From: Bacillota bacterium
GTDB lineage: Bacteria; Bacillota; Clostridia; Lachnospirales; Lachnospiraceae
DNA length: 64,000 nt
NCBI GenBank assembly: GCA_023392615.1
Contig: JAEVYT010000019.1
Location: 1 to 64,000, forward strand
Direction of reading: 5' to 3'
Position numbers and translations under genes: made by a program. The notes under the pieces were generated by a model. The model saw only the letters and a list, made by a program, of their open reading frames with translations, was not told the origin of the DNA and searched no databases. Every line of letters starts with the position of its first letter. Within the stretch, counting starts at the first letter, position 1. Shown here in pieces: positions 1 to 9,889 of this stretch.

Positions 1-3000
1 CCCATTGGATTTATAGACACTATTTGTATCTAATATTGTTGTGTCACCATTTGCAACTTTTGTTTCAGTTGGATTACCATTTGCATCTGGTGTATATGTC
101 TTTGTATACACTTTACTGGAACCTGTCAAAAAAGTATCGGTTTTGTTTGTACGATCAACATTTAACTTATAAGTCTCTCCATTAACAGTCTCCGTAAAAC
201 CTGCTAGATTAGTAGATAGAGAATTATCACTCGTACTATTTTCCGCGTCTGAAGTAGTAGCGTAACAGTCAATCTCCTTTTTCGTACTATCATCAACTAT
301 AGTTACCGTAGTTGTACCATTATCATAGTTGTAGCTTGTTGTTGTGTTGTTAATGGCGTTATTTTTTGATAATAACTCACCATTATCATTATAACTAAAG
401 GTATATTTTGTTGTTCCATTTATACTGATATCAGAAACTTTATCATTTTTATAATTATATACTATTTTAGCACCATTCGCATAGTTTATTTCTTCTGCTT
501 CGGAGGTATAATTGTAAGTAGCAAGGTTATTTCCTGCAGTAGTAACTTGGGACACATTACCCTGCGAATCATACCCCACTTCATAGCTACTCACATTAAC
601 TTTAGTTAGTTTTCCAGTTTTGTCATCATAATTATAACGCGATCCCACTCCAGAATTATTGTATTGATCAACACTGGCGATTCCCGTATCGTCGTCAAAA
701 TTCAGATTGTCATCTCCAGCCTTATATTCACCTGGTGATATTTTTTGAACCACTCTTCCATTCTTATCATAAACCGCACGTGTTATTTGAGTAGTAGTGC
801 CATCACTTACTGTTTGTTCTAAGACGTTTCCTAAAATATCATAAACATAATTGTTTGTTAAACCATTTGTAGATTGCGTTAACATATTTCCAATAATATT
901 ATACGTATTTGTCGATTGTGTGGTCATACTACTTCCATCTGTAAGCTTAGTTTCCTCAGTAATATTATTTGGATAACCATAATTGTCATAGGAATAAGTA
1001 GTTACCGTGCCATCTTTATCCGTTTCGGTATAGATTTGGCCTTTACTCGTATAGGTATATGTTGTTATTGTATCTGTGGTTGTATCTTGTACCTGCTGAG
1101 TTTCAATATTACCAATCGTATCATAAATTGTTGTTAATTTGGTTGTATTTGAGGTTGATTTACCTTCATCATCAAAACTTGTTGATTGATTCGTTTCTAC
1201 ACAGATGTGTATATTATCTGTGCCTTCATAATATGTATAACTATAGGAATCAAGTTCGGTAATGTTGTCTGACGGCTCGGTTGTGTTGTCTGACGGCTCG
1301 GTTGTTTTTATTTCCGATATATTTCCATAATTATCATAAGTATATTTTGTTACAGAACCATCCGATGTCTTAACCTCAGCGATATCACCATATAAATTTG
1401 CATAAGTAGTCTTTGTTCCATCTTCCGTAATCAAAATTCGCCCAAAGTTGTCATAAGTAAGGGTGTTCGTTCCATTATCAACTACCTGGTTACCACTTCC
1501 ATCATCATTATATGTATATGTTGTACTTTTAGAATCTGATTGTAATGTATAGATGCGGTTCTGGCTATCATATTCTACTGTATCGATATTATTCTTAAAT
1601 GCATCATTGACTTTATTCAATAACCCATTTGCATGATACTCATAGTTATTTACCACTGCACCGGATACTGAGTAAGTATTAATTAGCTTATTATCCTTAC
1701 ATTCATAAACCACTTTTCTTCCTGCTGGATCAATTATCTCCGCGAGCAACCCATTTTCATAGTTGAGGGTATATATACGATTCACACTATCTTTTATCTG
1801 TGTTGGGAACCCTTGATCATTTACTGTGATATTCACAGTATTTCCATTTATATCACTAATCCCGATCAAGTATCCTTCTAAACTAAAACAGTATTTTGTT
1901 TTATTATGATTAAGTATATAACCACTATCATTCTTTATTAGCTTATCACGCGTGTTTACTCCTGTATATGTTGTTCCCGATACTGTGAAGTAATCATTAA
2001 CACCATCTGGTAACTGTAGCAAAACCACATTACTAGGGGCTGTTAATGTCGTAATTGTACCATAATAACTAAAACTCCATCCCTTTCCAAGTGGTCCACT
2101 AGCAGTGTTCGTCGAATTATATGTTCGTGTAAAATCGATTGGTATGCCAGGTGCATCTACTGTTAAATCGTTAACAGTCTGAGAGTATCCGCCACTAATT
2201 GTTATAATGTTAATATCCTTTACGACAATCGTCTTCACACATTTGTTACCAGTATTGTCCTCTACATATATAGTATAGGTGCCGTTACGTGTAGCAGTGA
2301 AGCTCAATCCATCATATGAGTTTCCCTTGTCTTTAAAGTAATCTATTGATTGGTTTCCATAAGACCATTTGTACGATTTATTTTTAATACCACTCTGTAC
2401 ATCTGCAAATGCGGATGTAATTGTTGCTGTTAATATCGGATTACTAATTTCTTGAAGCGTTATCGTTGGAGCAGTAATATCAAGTACCGGAGTTCCCACT
2501 GATGGTGCAGTTTTAACTCCATCAAGATCTACAGCTGCTACTGTATATATGGATATCGTGTTCTTATAAGAACTATCCGTATAGCTTTTTGTAGTACTTG
2601 TTCCGATACTTACGCCATCTCTATATATAATATAATTACTAATAGAATTGGCAGGTGATGACTCATCCCATTTCAAACTTACGCTACTCGCTGTTTGAGA
2701 GGTTATTGTTACATTAGCCGGAGTACTGGCTGGTTGTAGAGTTGTCGAACTAATGGTAGATTTATCACTAGATCCACTCTCATTGACTGCGCAGACTCCA
2801 AAGGTGTGGGCTGTACCTGCTTTTAATCCTGTGAAATTATAATATAGTTGAGTACTTGGCACACTGGCTATTTTGCTTTGATTATTATCTATGAACAAAT
2901 TGTAGGATGTTGCGCTAGCTGAAGCTTTCCAGCTCAATTTTGCTGTGGATTGCGTTAGCGGAGTAATCACTAATCCACTAGGAACACTACATATCGTCAT

Positions 3001-3999
3001 ATAAGTACTTGAGACGGTACTGCTACTTCCTCCCGCATTGACTGCGCATACACCTAGCTTATATTCTGTTCCTGGAGTAAGTCCAGTATATTTGTAGTTT
3101 AATGCTGTTATGCCACTAGCGATAAGCACATCATCTTTATATACCTTATATGATGTAGCTCCCGTTGAAGCAGTCCAGTTTAAAACTCCCGATGTTGTTG
3201 TAGGACTAGATTTAACTAACCCTGTTGGAGAATTAGGAGCAGTTATTTGACTTTTTTCTCCACTAGTACCAGGAACATAATTCGATGTTTTACGGGCTTT
3301 CACTTTAATTTTATATGTCGTACTGGCATAAAGTCCTGTTATATTGACAGTATTTGATGTACCTGCGCTACCAAATGCAGTCCATGTACTTCCATTATCC
3401 TTAGAATATTGCCAGCTATCACAAGTTGTATTAGCTGTTGCTTTAATGTTAATGTTGTTTGTTCCAACACTAGCCACACCTACCGTTATGCTGGGTGCGG
3501 TTCGATCTAGTGTATCCAAATTAACTGTACTGGATGTACTCATAGTACCATAGTATGTACCCGATAAGGTAGCATTGATTGCAAATGCTGCTTTTATTTG
3601 CAAAGATTTTCCACCGTCACTATCATGAGAAACCTTTGTCGACCAACTTCCTAGTTTTGTTGTGACTCCACCGCTATTTTTAATATCAGGTGTATAGTCA
3701 AAACTTTGTGACACTGAGCCAATTGTAATAGTAAGTGTTTTAGTGGCAGATATATTCAGGCTATAACCACTATCCTGTACTAAATATGCTGTTGCAGTCA
3801 CTGTTGATGTATTTGCCTGAGCATTTTGACTCGACTCACTCCATGACACTTTTAAATGATAACCAGAGTTTATAGTTCCACCCGTCCATGTTCCAGTTGC
3901 CGCACTTGCCTTATTTGCAGCCTCTGATGTTAAGCAAACAATTAACGAAAAGATAAGAACTAATGACACAAATTGCTTTAATTTTTTTCTCAATATCAT
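1..3999 (-). CDS. Secreted RHS/YD-repeat protein with phage-tail-like N-terminus and FN3 domains (partial, C-terminus outside window)
   Basis: One frame stays open from an ATG at 3999 (RBS GGGAGGG) to the left window edge, 1333 codons. Residues 1-34 form a Sec signal peptide (basic start, hydrophobic core, cut near ASAA). Residues about 35-158 resemble the beta-rich DUF859-like domain of siphophage tail proteins (motifs GGTINSGYHLKVSW, HDSDGGKSLQI, SGTYYGTMS). About three fibronectin type III domains follow (162-420, repeats ending in TGLxxGTxYxxGVCAVN), then one or two more Ig-like domains to about 600. From about 613 the RHS core starts (VDAPGIPIDFTRTYNS, GPLGKGWSFSYYG), followed by many YDxxG repeats. 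The family makes a beta-cocoon that often encloses a C-terminal toxin; that end is not visible here. Likely cell-surface or secreted, in polymorphic toxin or adhesion roles. No immunity gene can be judged because the 3' side is missing. Confidence 0.88.
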   Translation of the reverse strand, partial: MILRKKLKQFVSLVLIFSLIVCLTSEAANKASAATGTWTGGTINSGYHLKVSWSESSQNAQANTSTVTATAYLVQDSGYSLNISATKTLTITIGSVSQSFDYTPDIKNSGGVTTKLGSWSTKVSHDSDGGKSLQIKAAFAINATLSGTYYGTMSTSSTVNLDTLDRTAPSITVGVASVGTNNINIKATANTTCDSWQYSKDNGSTWTAFGSAGTSNTVNITGLYASTTYKIKVKARKTSNYVPGTSGEKSQITAPNSPTGLVKSSPTTTSGVLNWTASTGATSYKVYKDDVLIASGITALNYKYTGLTPGTEYKLGVCAVNAGGSSSTVSSTYMTICSVPSGLVITPLTQSTAKLSWKASASATSYNLFIDNNQSKIASVPSTQLYYNFTGLKAGTAHTFGVCAVNESGSSDKSTISSTTLQPASTPANVTITSQTASSVSLKWDESSPANSISNYIIYRDGVSIGTSTTKSYTDSSYKNTISIYTVAAVDLDGVKTAPSVGTPVLDITAPTITLQEISNPILTATITSAFADVQSGIKNKSYKWSYGNQSIDYFKDKGNSYDGLSFTATRNGTYTIYVEDNTGNKCVKTIVVKDINIITISGGYSQTVNDLTVDAPGIPIDFTRTYNSTNTASGPLGKGWSFSYYGTITTLTAPSNVVLLQLPDGVNDYFTVSGTTYTGVNTRDKLIKNDSGYILNHNKTKYCFSLEGYLIGISDINGNTVNITVNDQGFPTQIKDSVNRIYTLNYENGLLAEIIDPAGRKVVYECKDNKLINTYSVSGAVVNNYEYHANGLLNKVNDAFKNNIDTVEYDSQNRIYTLQSDSKSTTYTYNDDGSGNQVVDNGTNTLTYDNFGRILITEDGTKTTYANLYGDIAEVKTSDGSVTKYTYDNYGNISEIKTTEPSDNTTEPSDNITELDSYSYTYYEGTDNIHICVETNQSTSFDDEGKSTSNTTKLTTIYDTIGNIETQQVQDTTTDTITTYTYTSKGQIYTETDKDGTVTTYSYDNYGYPNNITEETKLTDGSSMTTQSTNTYNIIGNMLTQSTNGLTNNYVYDILGNVLEQTVSDGTTTQITRAVYDKNGRVVQKISPGEYKAGDDNLNFDDDTGIASVDQYNNSGVGSRYNYDDKTGKLTKVNVSSYEVGYDSQGNVSQVTTAGNNLATYNYTSEAEEINYANGAKIVYNYKNDKVSDISINGTTKYTFSYNDNGELLSKNNAINNTTTSYNYDNGTTTVTIVDDSTKKEIDCYATTSDAENSTSDNSLSTNLAGFTETVNGETYKLNVDRTNKTDTFLTGSSKVYTKTYTPDANGNPTETKVANGDTTILDTNSVYKSNG
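1264..1305 (-). repeat. Two perfect tandem 21-nt units inside the RHS gene
   Basis: Two identical 21-nt units (1264-1284 and 1285-1305) sit in frame in the RHS gene and encode TTEPSDN twice. The duplication keeps frame and lies between YD repeats, so it is probably a recent slippage product in a linker. Confidence 0.9.
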
Positions 4000-4196
4000 A
4001 TTGCCCTCCCACAAATATAAAATCATTTGGAGTATTGGTTCAAGTACTATCATGAATATTGCTTGTACCAACACACCATTCTTATTTTAAAACTAGATTA
4101 GTTTAAAAGAAATTGGTTTTTGTTACGAATTTCGTTGCTTTTCGTTGGTTTTTGTATGCGAATCAGCCCGCTCACTGTCACCCTAACCCAAACGCA

Positions 4197-4301
4197 AAAA
4201 ATCCTTAAGAACACCGCCACCCCACCCATTAACATTAGAAAAGACTTTCGCCTTCTCAAACATTACAGCATGGTATATCACGGTATTTCTTAAGGATTTT
4301 T
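4197..4301. repeat. 15-bp perfect inverted repeat with 75-nt spacer between RHS gene and ABC operon
   Basis: AAAAATCCTTAAGAA at 4197-4211 is matched by its reverse complement at 4287-4301. The arms lie in the 405-nt gap between the 3' end of the purine ABC operon (stop at 4405) and the RHS start (3999). Both genes run leftward, so the structure may end the operon transcript, although the loop is large for an intrinsic terminator. The rest of the gap shows a possible weak RHS promoter only. Confidence 0.5.
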
Positions 4302-4404
4302 ATTTTACAAAACAATATTATTTTAATATATCTATACTACTTACCAACTAACATCCCGATGAATCACATCGATATGTCGAACCGGATCACACACTCATTC
4401 GTAA

Positions 4405-5352
4405 TTATCTTTCCTCTCGGAAGTAATTCACACCGCAGCTGGCCGGTTGTGCTCCTTCCTTGCTCTTACGCATGGAAGTGATAATCAGTACGATTGTTGT
4501 GATTAGGAACGGAAGCATCACATAGAACGCATTTGGAATTGCGATTACGTTCTTCGGAACATAGAACTGAAGTACGCTGAACGCACCAAAGATTAAGGAG
4601 CCTAGGATTGCTTTTGCAGGATTCCAGCTTGCGAAGATAACTAGTGCAACGGAGATCCAACCCTGTCCGTTTACTACACCTTCATTATTCCATACACCAC
4701 CGCCATTGACTAAGGCGAGGTATGCACCACCAAGGGCACAGATACCACCACCGATCATGATGTGAACATATTTTACGAAAGTTACGTTGATACCGCCTGC
4801 ATCTGCCGCTGCCGGATTTTCACCAACCGCTCTCATATTCAGACCCGCTCTGGTTCGGAACATGTATATCGTACATACGATTGCAACAGCAACTGCAAAG
4901 TACACTAATATATTATGGGAGAATAATAGCTTACCGACTACCGGAATATCTCCTAGAATCGGTAGCTTCTTCTCACTGATTACGGACATGAACTGTTTGG
5001 ATAGCTTTGGAGCATTACCGCCCTCTACCATACCTGCTCCGAAGAATCTGGCAAAGCCGATACCAAAGATGGTCAGAGTCAAACCACATACATTTTGATT
5101 TGCCATCATGGTTACGGTAAGAAACGCATATATTAATGCAGCAAATACTCCGATTGCAAATGCAGCCAGAAGGGACAATATTAAGTTGTCGGTATGAAAT
5201 GCGGTATAGAAGCTTAAGAATGCTCCCATATACATCATACCCTCTACCCCAAGGTTTAGACTGCCTGATTTCTCAGTTACGATTTCACCGGTTGTACCGA
5301 ATAAAAGAGGAGTACCGGCTTTAATTGAGGCGAATAAAAAATTAATTAACAT
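4405..5352 (-). CDS. Nucleoside/purine ABC transporter permease (NupQ/YufQ type)
   Basis: This 315-residue membrane protein is the second permease of a BMP-type ABC importer for nucleosides or purines. Family marks are the early GEIVTEKSGSLNLGVEGMM stretch, AVGENPAAADAGGI (the cytoplasmic coupling loop) and a glycine-rich GGGICALGGAYLAL segment, with about eight to nine hydrophobic helices. It overlaps the upstream permease by 7 nt and is the last gene of the five-gene operon. Homologues pair with a second permease, a double ATPase and a lipoprotein that binds nucleosides. The substrate is inferred from the family and the xpt neighbour. Confidence 0.9.
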   Translation of the reverse strand: MLINFLFASIKAGTPLLFGTTGEIVTEKSGSLNLGVEGMMYMGAFLSFYTAFHTDNLILSLLAAFAIGVFAALIYAFLTVTMMANQNVCGLTLTIFGIGFARFFGAGMVEGGNAPKLSKQFMSVISEKKLPILGDIPVVGKLLFSHNILVYFAVAVAIVCTIYMFRTRAGLNMRAVGENPAAADAGGINVTFVKYVHIMIGGGICALGGAYLALVNGGGVWNNEGVVNGQGWISVALVIFASWNPAKAILGSLIFGAFSVLQFYVPKNVIAIPNAFYVMLPFLITTIVLIITSMRKSKEGAQPASCGVNYFREER

Positions 5353-6446
5353 TCTGCTTGTCTCCCCTTTCTTAATGCAAAGCGATATCTGGTGAAGAAG
5401 TCAAATCCAAGGATGGAGAAGAGGATAATTCCCTGCAATATTCCGGAGGCAAATGCGGAGATTTGGAAGGTACTCTCCATTACGCTGCAGCCCTTCTCTA
5501 ACATACTGAATAGAACTGTAACAACCAGTATAATACCGGGATTTAATTTCGCCAACCATGCAACAGTAATGGCTGTAAAACCTACTCCACCAGCAACACC
5601 TGCACCTAGAGTATATGCCGCACCGCTGACCTGAGTCATACCGGCGATACCGCAGATTGCACCACTAAGGAACATGGTTCGAATAATGATTTTTTTTACA
5701 TTCATACCGGCATAGCGTGCGGTATTGATGCTCTCACCAACTACACTGATTTCGTATCCGTGCTTTGAATATTTTAAGTAGATAAACATAAATACCACAA
5801 GAATTAATGCAATCACCCATCCGGCATGTACTCCAAAGATGAGATCTAATCTTGCGTTATCTGCAAAGGATGCAATTTTCGGGAAACCGGAGGATGCGGG
5901 ATCTCTCCACGGTCCTTCTGTTAAAAATTTAATCAAATATAATGCGATATAATTTAACATCAATGTAAATAATGTCTCGTTTGTACCGAATTTGGTTTTA
6001 AAATATGCAGGAATCAATCCCCATATTCCACCACCCACCATGCCTGCCACAAACATCAGCAGGATTAATAATCCATGTGGAAGGTTGTCAAAGAATAATG
6101 CAAAGTAGGTTGCAAAGATACCACCCATGATAATCTGTCCTTCTGCACCGATATTCCAGAACTTCATCTGAAATGCCGGGGTGATGCCGATGGATGCGAT
6201 TAAAAGAGGAATCGCTATCTTAATGGTTGCTCTTGTAGATATCTCACTTCTCCAAGCTCCCTTAACGATCGTTGCATATACGGAGAACGGATTTTTGCCG
6301 ATTGCAAAGATAAAGATTCCACCAGCGATAATTGCTACAACCAATGCTAATAGATATAAAGCTAAGGTTTTTCCAAATGAGATTTCCGCTTTTTTCACAA
6401 CACGAATCAGCGGTTCTTGCTTCATTTTACTGTTCCCGTTTGTCAT
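5346..6446 (-). CDS. Nucleoside/purine ABC transporter permease (NupP/YufP type)
   Basis: A 366-residue integral membrane permease, partner of the next gene. It shows the family features: KMKFWNIGAEGQIIMGGIFA in the periplasmic half, a VVGESINTARYAGMNVKK coupling loop and about nine helices. The start is set at 6446: a longer reading frame exists upstream, but ATG 6446 has RBS AAGGAG and its ATG overlaps the TGA of the ATPase gene (ATGA), which signals translational coupling. Its 3' end overlaps the next permease by 7 nt. Specificity for nucleosides or purine bases is inferred from the BMP lipoprotein and xpt in the same operon. Confidence 0.9.
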   Translation of the reverse strand: MTNGNSKMKQEPLIRVVKKAEISFGKTLALYLLALVVAIIAGGIFIFAIGKNPFSVYATIVKGAWRSEISTRATIKIAIPLLIASIGITPAFQMKFWNIGAEGQIIMGGIFATYFALFFDNLPHGLLILLMFVAGMVGGGIWGLIPAYFKTKFGTNETLFTLMLNYIALYLIKFLTEGPWRDPASSGFPKIASFADNARLDLIFGVHAGWVIALILVVFMFIYLKYSKHGYEISVVGESINTARYAGMNVKKIIIRTMFLSGAICGIAGMTQVSGAAYTLGAGVAGGVGFTAITVAWLAKLNPGIILVVTVLFSMLEKGCSVMESTFQISAFASGILQGIILFSILGFDFFTRYRFALRKGRQAEC

Positions 6447-7978
6447 TTGGATTCTCCTTTCTTGATTGAAGATCCGGTCATCAGTAAGCCAAGCTCTTCC
6501 TTCGTTGTATCCTTTGTATTCACAACTCCAGTTATCTCTCCATGACATAATACCATGATACGATCGCACAGTTCTAACATAACGTCAAGGTCTTCACCGA
6601 TGAATAGTATTCCGACGCCCTTTTTCTTCTGCTCATTTAATAAATCATAGATAGTATAGGAGGAATTGATATCAAGTCCTCGAACCGCATAAGCAGTAAT
6701 TAATACATTCGGTTCGGACTCAATCTCTCTGCCAAGTAATACTTTTTGCACATTACCACCGGACAACCTTCTTACGGGGGTATCTACGCCGGGGGTCACG
6801 ATATCCAGCTGCTTCACCAGACGTTTTGATAACTCTCTGGCTTCTTTCTTACTGACAAATGGACTGTTTCCTTCATTATACTTCTTGAGGAGCATGTTAT
6901 CCACCATACCCATGGATGCTGCAAGACCCATTCCAAGTCTATCCTCCGGAATAAAGCTCATGCTAATGCCCATTTTAATTATTTCATTTGGACTCTTACC
7001 TACCAGGTTCTCATTATGATACAGGATGGCACCCTTCTTAACAGGCAGAAGGCCTGCTATCGCCTCACATAACTCCTTCTGACCGCTGCCTGCAACTCCG
7101 GCTACACCTAAGATTTCTCCGCGATTTAGCTCAAAAGTAATATCTTTGATCATCTCGAAATTCTCTTCATCACTTACGGTCAGATGATGCACCTCTAGTA
7201 GATTTTCATCAAATGAAGTGGTTGGATGATTAATTGATAATTCCACTGGTCTTCCCACCATCAATTCGGTCAGTTCCTGTGCGCTGGTCTCAGAGGTGTT
7301 TACCGAAGCCACGCTCTCGCCTTTACGAAGAATGGTGACACGGTCACTGATCTCCATAACCTCGTTCAATTTATGGGTGATTATGATTACGGCACACCCT
7401 TCTTTTTTCATCAAGCGTAAGATTTCAAACAAACGCTTTGTCTCCTGAGGAGTAAGCACTGCAGTCGGTTCATCTAAAATCAAAATATCCGCCTTACGAT
7501 AAAGCACTTTCAATATTTCAACTGTTTGCTTTTCGCTTACGGACATCTGGTACACTTTTTTGTCGGGGTCAATGCTAAGTCCAAAATGCTGACTGATTTC
7601 CCTGATTTTATCTGCTCGTTTTTTATTAAGGAAGATTCCCTTTTCCTTTGATCCTAATATGATATTATCTGTTGCGGACAATGCTTCAACCAGCTTAAAA
7701 TGCTGATGAATCATACCAACTCCAAGATTGATGGAATCCTCCGGAGAATTGATTGTGGCATGTTGCCCATTAATTAAAATAGAACCGCTATCCGGTTTAT
7801 AGATACCTGACAACATGTTCATCAAAGTTGTTTTACCTGATCCGTTTTCGCCAAGCAGGGCGAGTATTTCGCCCTGCTTAACGGATAGGTCTATTTTGTT
7901 GTTCGCCACAACCGACCCAAATGTTTTTGTTATTTGTTTAAGTTCGATTGCCATTGTTTCTTTCATCTTATTTTCCAC
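6443..7978 (-). CDS. Nucleoside/purine ABC transporter ATP-binding protein (two ABC domains)
   Basis: A 511-residue double ATPase that powers the BMP-type importer. The first half has Walker A GENGSGKTT, a Q-loop, and Walker B LILDEPTAVLTP. Its signature region reads MSVSEKQ instead of LSGGQ. The second half has a weaker Walker A (GVAGSGQKEL), a clean signature RLSGGNVQK, and AYAVRGLD where the family usually has AxPTRGLD. One degenerate site is normal in this family (RbsA, NupO). The start is a GTG at 7978 with GGTGA four bases upstream; ATG 7966 or 7954 are alternatives without a better RBS. The gene follows the BMP gene by 24 nt. Confidence 0.88.
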   Translation of the reverse strand: MENKMKETMAIELKQITKTFGSVVANNKIDLSVKQGEILALLGENGSGKTTLMNMLSGIYKPDSGSILINGQHATINSPEDSINLGVGMIHQHFKLVEALSATDNIILGSKEKGIFLNKKRADKIREISQHFGLSIDPDKKVYQMSVSEKQTVEILKVLYRKADILILDEPTAVLTPQETKRLFEILRLMKKEGCAVIIITHKLNEVMEISDRVTILRKGESVASVNTSETSAQELTELMVGRPVELSINHPTTSFDENLLEVHHLTVSDEENFEMIKDITFELNRGEILGVAGVAGSGQKELCEAIAGLLPVKKGAILYHNENLVGKSPNEIIKMGISMSFIPEDRLGMGLAASMGMVDNMLLKKYNEGNSPFVSKKEARELSKRLVKQLDIVTPGVDTPVRRLSGGNVQKVLLGREIESEPNVLITAYAVRGLDINSSYTIYDLLNEQKKKGVGILFIGEDLDVMLELCDRIMVLCHGEITGVVNTKDTTKEELGLLMTGSSIKKGESK

Positions 7979-8002
7979 AATGTCACCAGCCTAATTTTAT
8001 AA

Positions 8003-9139
8003 TTATTCAACAACTACGTTTTTGTAGTACCAGTTCATCTTGCCTGTGATATCTTGATCGGATAAGGATTCACCCTTCTTGCAAACCTGATTACCCTTAT
8101 TATCAAAAAGATCACCTTCGAATACCTTGAAGCCATCTAACATCTTCTTCTTAGCATCATCGATTGCTGCCTGAGTTCCTTCAGCACAGTTCTTAGACAG
8201 AGGAGATACATCAACTAAACCTTCTTTTAAACCACCATAGTAGTTCTGTCCGGACCAAGTACCTTCGATAACAGATTTTACAGCTGCTGTATAGTATGCA
8301 CCCCAGTTCCAGATAGGAGCAGTTAAATGAGCTTCAGGAGCATCCTTAGTCATATCAGAGTTGTAGCCACAACCCCATACACCCTTAGCCTGAGCTGCTA
8401 ACTGAGGAGCTGTTGTATCTGCATGCTGACCGATAACATCGCAACCTGCATCAAGTAAAGCTTCTGCTGCCTGCTGCTCTAATGTAGGATCATACCATGT
8501 ATTTGTAACCTTTACATAAACCTTAGCGTTAGGATTTACGGATTCAACACCCATAGCAAATGCATTGATACCACCGGTAACCTCAGAGTTCTTAATGTCC
8601 ATCGCTGCTACAAAACCAATTTTGTTAGACTTTGTTTTCTTACCTGCTGCGATACCTGCAAGGTAACGAGCCTGGTAGATACGTCCGAAGTAGTTAACAA
8701 AGTTCTTTCCGTTGCTCTTGTAACCGGAGCAGTGTGCAAATAATACCTTAGGATATTCTTTTGAAAGCTCTTCCATCGTATCCATGTAACCCCAGCTCGT
8801 ACCAAAGATAATGTTAGCACCAGCTTCGATACTTTCTTCCATTGCAGTTTTGATAGCAACTGCATCTGTATCATTTACATTGTTCTTGCGGATAATCTGA
8901 TCATCCTTCAGTCCAAGTTCTTTCTGCATTGCTACGATACCCTGATCGTGAGCATATGTATATCCAGCACCGGATGCAGGATCACCAATATGGATTACTG
9001 CTACTTTGATTTTGTCTTTTGCAACAGCCTTAAATTCGGAAGCACTGCTAGTGTCTTTTTTGTCGTCTTTAGTACCACATGCTGCTAAAGATAATGCTAA
9101 AACAGCTACTAAGATAATTGATACAAATTTCTTAAACAT
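8003..9139 (-). CDS. BMP-family nucleoside-binding lipoprotein
   Basis: A 378-residue substrate-binding lipoprotein. The signal peptide ends in a lipobox LSLAAC at about residue 21, so it is anchored to the outer face of the membrane. The fold is BMP/PnrA type: KIKVAVIHIGDPASGAGYT at the start, GANIIFGTSWGYMD, NYFGRIYQARYLAGIAAGKK, and GCDVIGQHADTTAP near the ligand cleft. Members bind purine nucleosides or bases and pass them to the permeases encoded just downstream. A strong RBS AAGGAGGAG precedes ATG 9139. The 91-nt gap to xpt upstream holds two short hairpins but no clear promoter, so co-transcription with xpt is likely. Confidence 0.92.
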   Translation of the reverse strand: MFKKFVSIILVAVLALSLAACGTKDDKKDTSSASEFKAVAKDKIKVAVIHIGDPASGAGYTYAHDQGIVAMQKELGLKDDQIIRKNNVNDTDAVAIKTAMEESIEAGANIIFGTSWGYMDTMEELSKEYPKVLFAHCSGYKSNGKNFVNYFGRIYQARYLAGIAAGKKTKSNKIGFVAAMDIKNSEVTGGINAFAMGVESVNPNAKVYVKVTNTWYDPTLEQQAAEALLDAGCDVIGQHADTTAPQLAAQAKGVWGCGYNSDMTKDAPEAHLTAPIWNWGAYYTAAVKSVIEGTWSGQNYYGGLKEGLVDVSPLSKNCAEGTQAAIDDAKKKMLDGFKVFEGDLFDNKGNQVCKKGESLSDQDITGKMNWYYKNVVVE

Positions 9140-9230
9140 TCTTTCTCCTCCTTAAATGTACCGAGATTGCAGTCTCGTTAGGTCATTCCCTATGTTCTTT
9201 ATTTACAAGGCTCGCCGCCCAGTGTAAATC

Positions 9231-9806
9231 TTAATCACGGAAGCTTATTCCATCTTCTTCACTCATTGCTTCAACAATTGCCAAGGATTCTACACGGATA
9301 CCACTTTCTCTAATTACCGAACCGCCCTCTTGAAATCCCTTCTCTATTACAATACCTGCACCTACCAAAGTTGCTCCTGCATCCTGAACTAGCTTTGATA
9401 ATCCGATTAACGCTTTTCCGTTAGCAAGAAAATCATCGATAATTAATATCTTGTCTTCCTTATTGATGAACTGCTTGGACACGATAATGTCATATACTCG
9501 TCCATGAGTAAAGGATTCCACCTGACTGGTATATACCTCTCCGGCGATATTCTTTGTCTGATTTTTCTTTGCGAATACAACAGGAACATTAAAATATTGC
9601 GCTGCGATACAAGCAATTCCAATTCCTGATGCCTCAATTGTAAGGATTTTTGTTACCTCACTATCCTGAAATCTTCTTTTAAATTCTTTTCCGATTTCAC
9701 CAAATAACTGTATATCCATCTGATGATTCAAAAAGCTATCTACCTTTAATACATTTCCTGATCGAATCTTACCATCTTTTCGAATTCTGTCTTTTAATAA
9801 TTGCAT
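9231..9806 (-). CDS. xpt: Xanthine phosphoribosyltransferase
   Basis: 191 residues, the usual length of Xpt. It joins xanthine with PRPP to make XMP in purine salvage. The PRPP-binding loop is visible as ILIIDDFLANGKAL (residues about 124-137), together with the SGIGIACIAAQYF loop near 60 and the family N-terminus LLKDRIRKDGKIRSGNVLKVDSF. It heads the operon with the BMP importer, so imported bases can be salvaged directly. The leader before the start was searched for a guanine/xanthine riboswitch, which is common upstream of xpt, and none was found. The RBS is weak (GTGGGT). Confidence 0.93.
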   Translation of the reverse strand: MQLLKDRIRKDGKIRSGNVLKVDSFLNHQMDIQLFGEIGKEFKRRFQDSEVTKILTIEASGIGIACIAAQYFNVPVVFAKKNQTKNIAGEVYTSQVESFTHGRVYDIIVSKQFINKEDKILIIDDFLANGKALIGLSKLVQDAGATLVGAGIVIEKGFQEGGSVIRESGIRVESLAIVEAMSEEDGISFRD

Positions 9807-9860
9807 ATGCTACCCACTTTTTGTAAGGTTTTAATTGTTACTAATTCAAAATACTCCTAT

Positions 9861-9889
9861 ATATTATCTTGTCTTTTGTTTTTTTACAA
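9861..9889 (-). promoter_or_regulatory. Predicted sigma-A promoter of xpt-BMP operon
   Basis: On the minus strand TTGTAA (9884-9889) and TAATAT (9861-9866) are spaced by 17 bp, giving a leader of roughly 50 nt before the xpt start. The rest of the 313-nt gap 9807-10119 is AT-rich and holds only this promoter and the terminator of the next gene. Confidence 0.5.

Noticed and set aside
916..1262. Short plus-strand ORFs in the first 4 kb
   Set aside because: They are shadows of the continuous RHS frame on the minus strand, which has a signal peptide, RBS and domain motifs.
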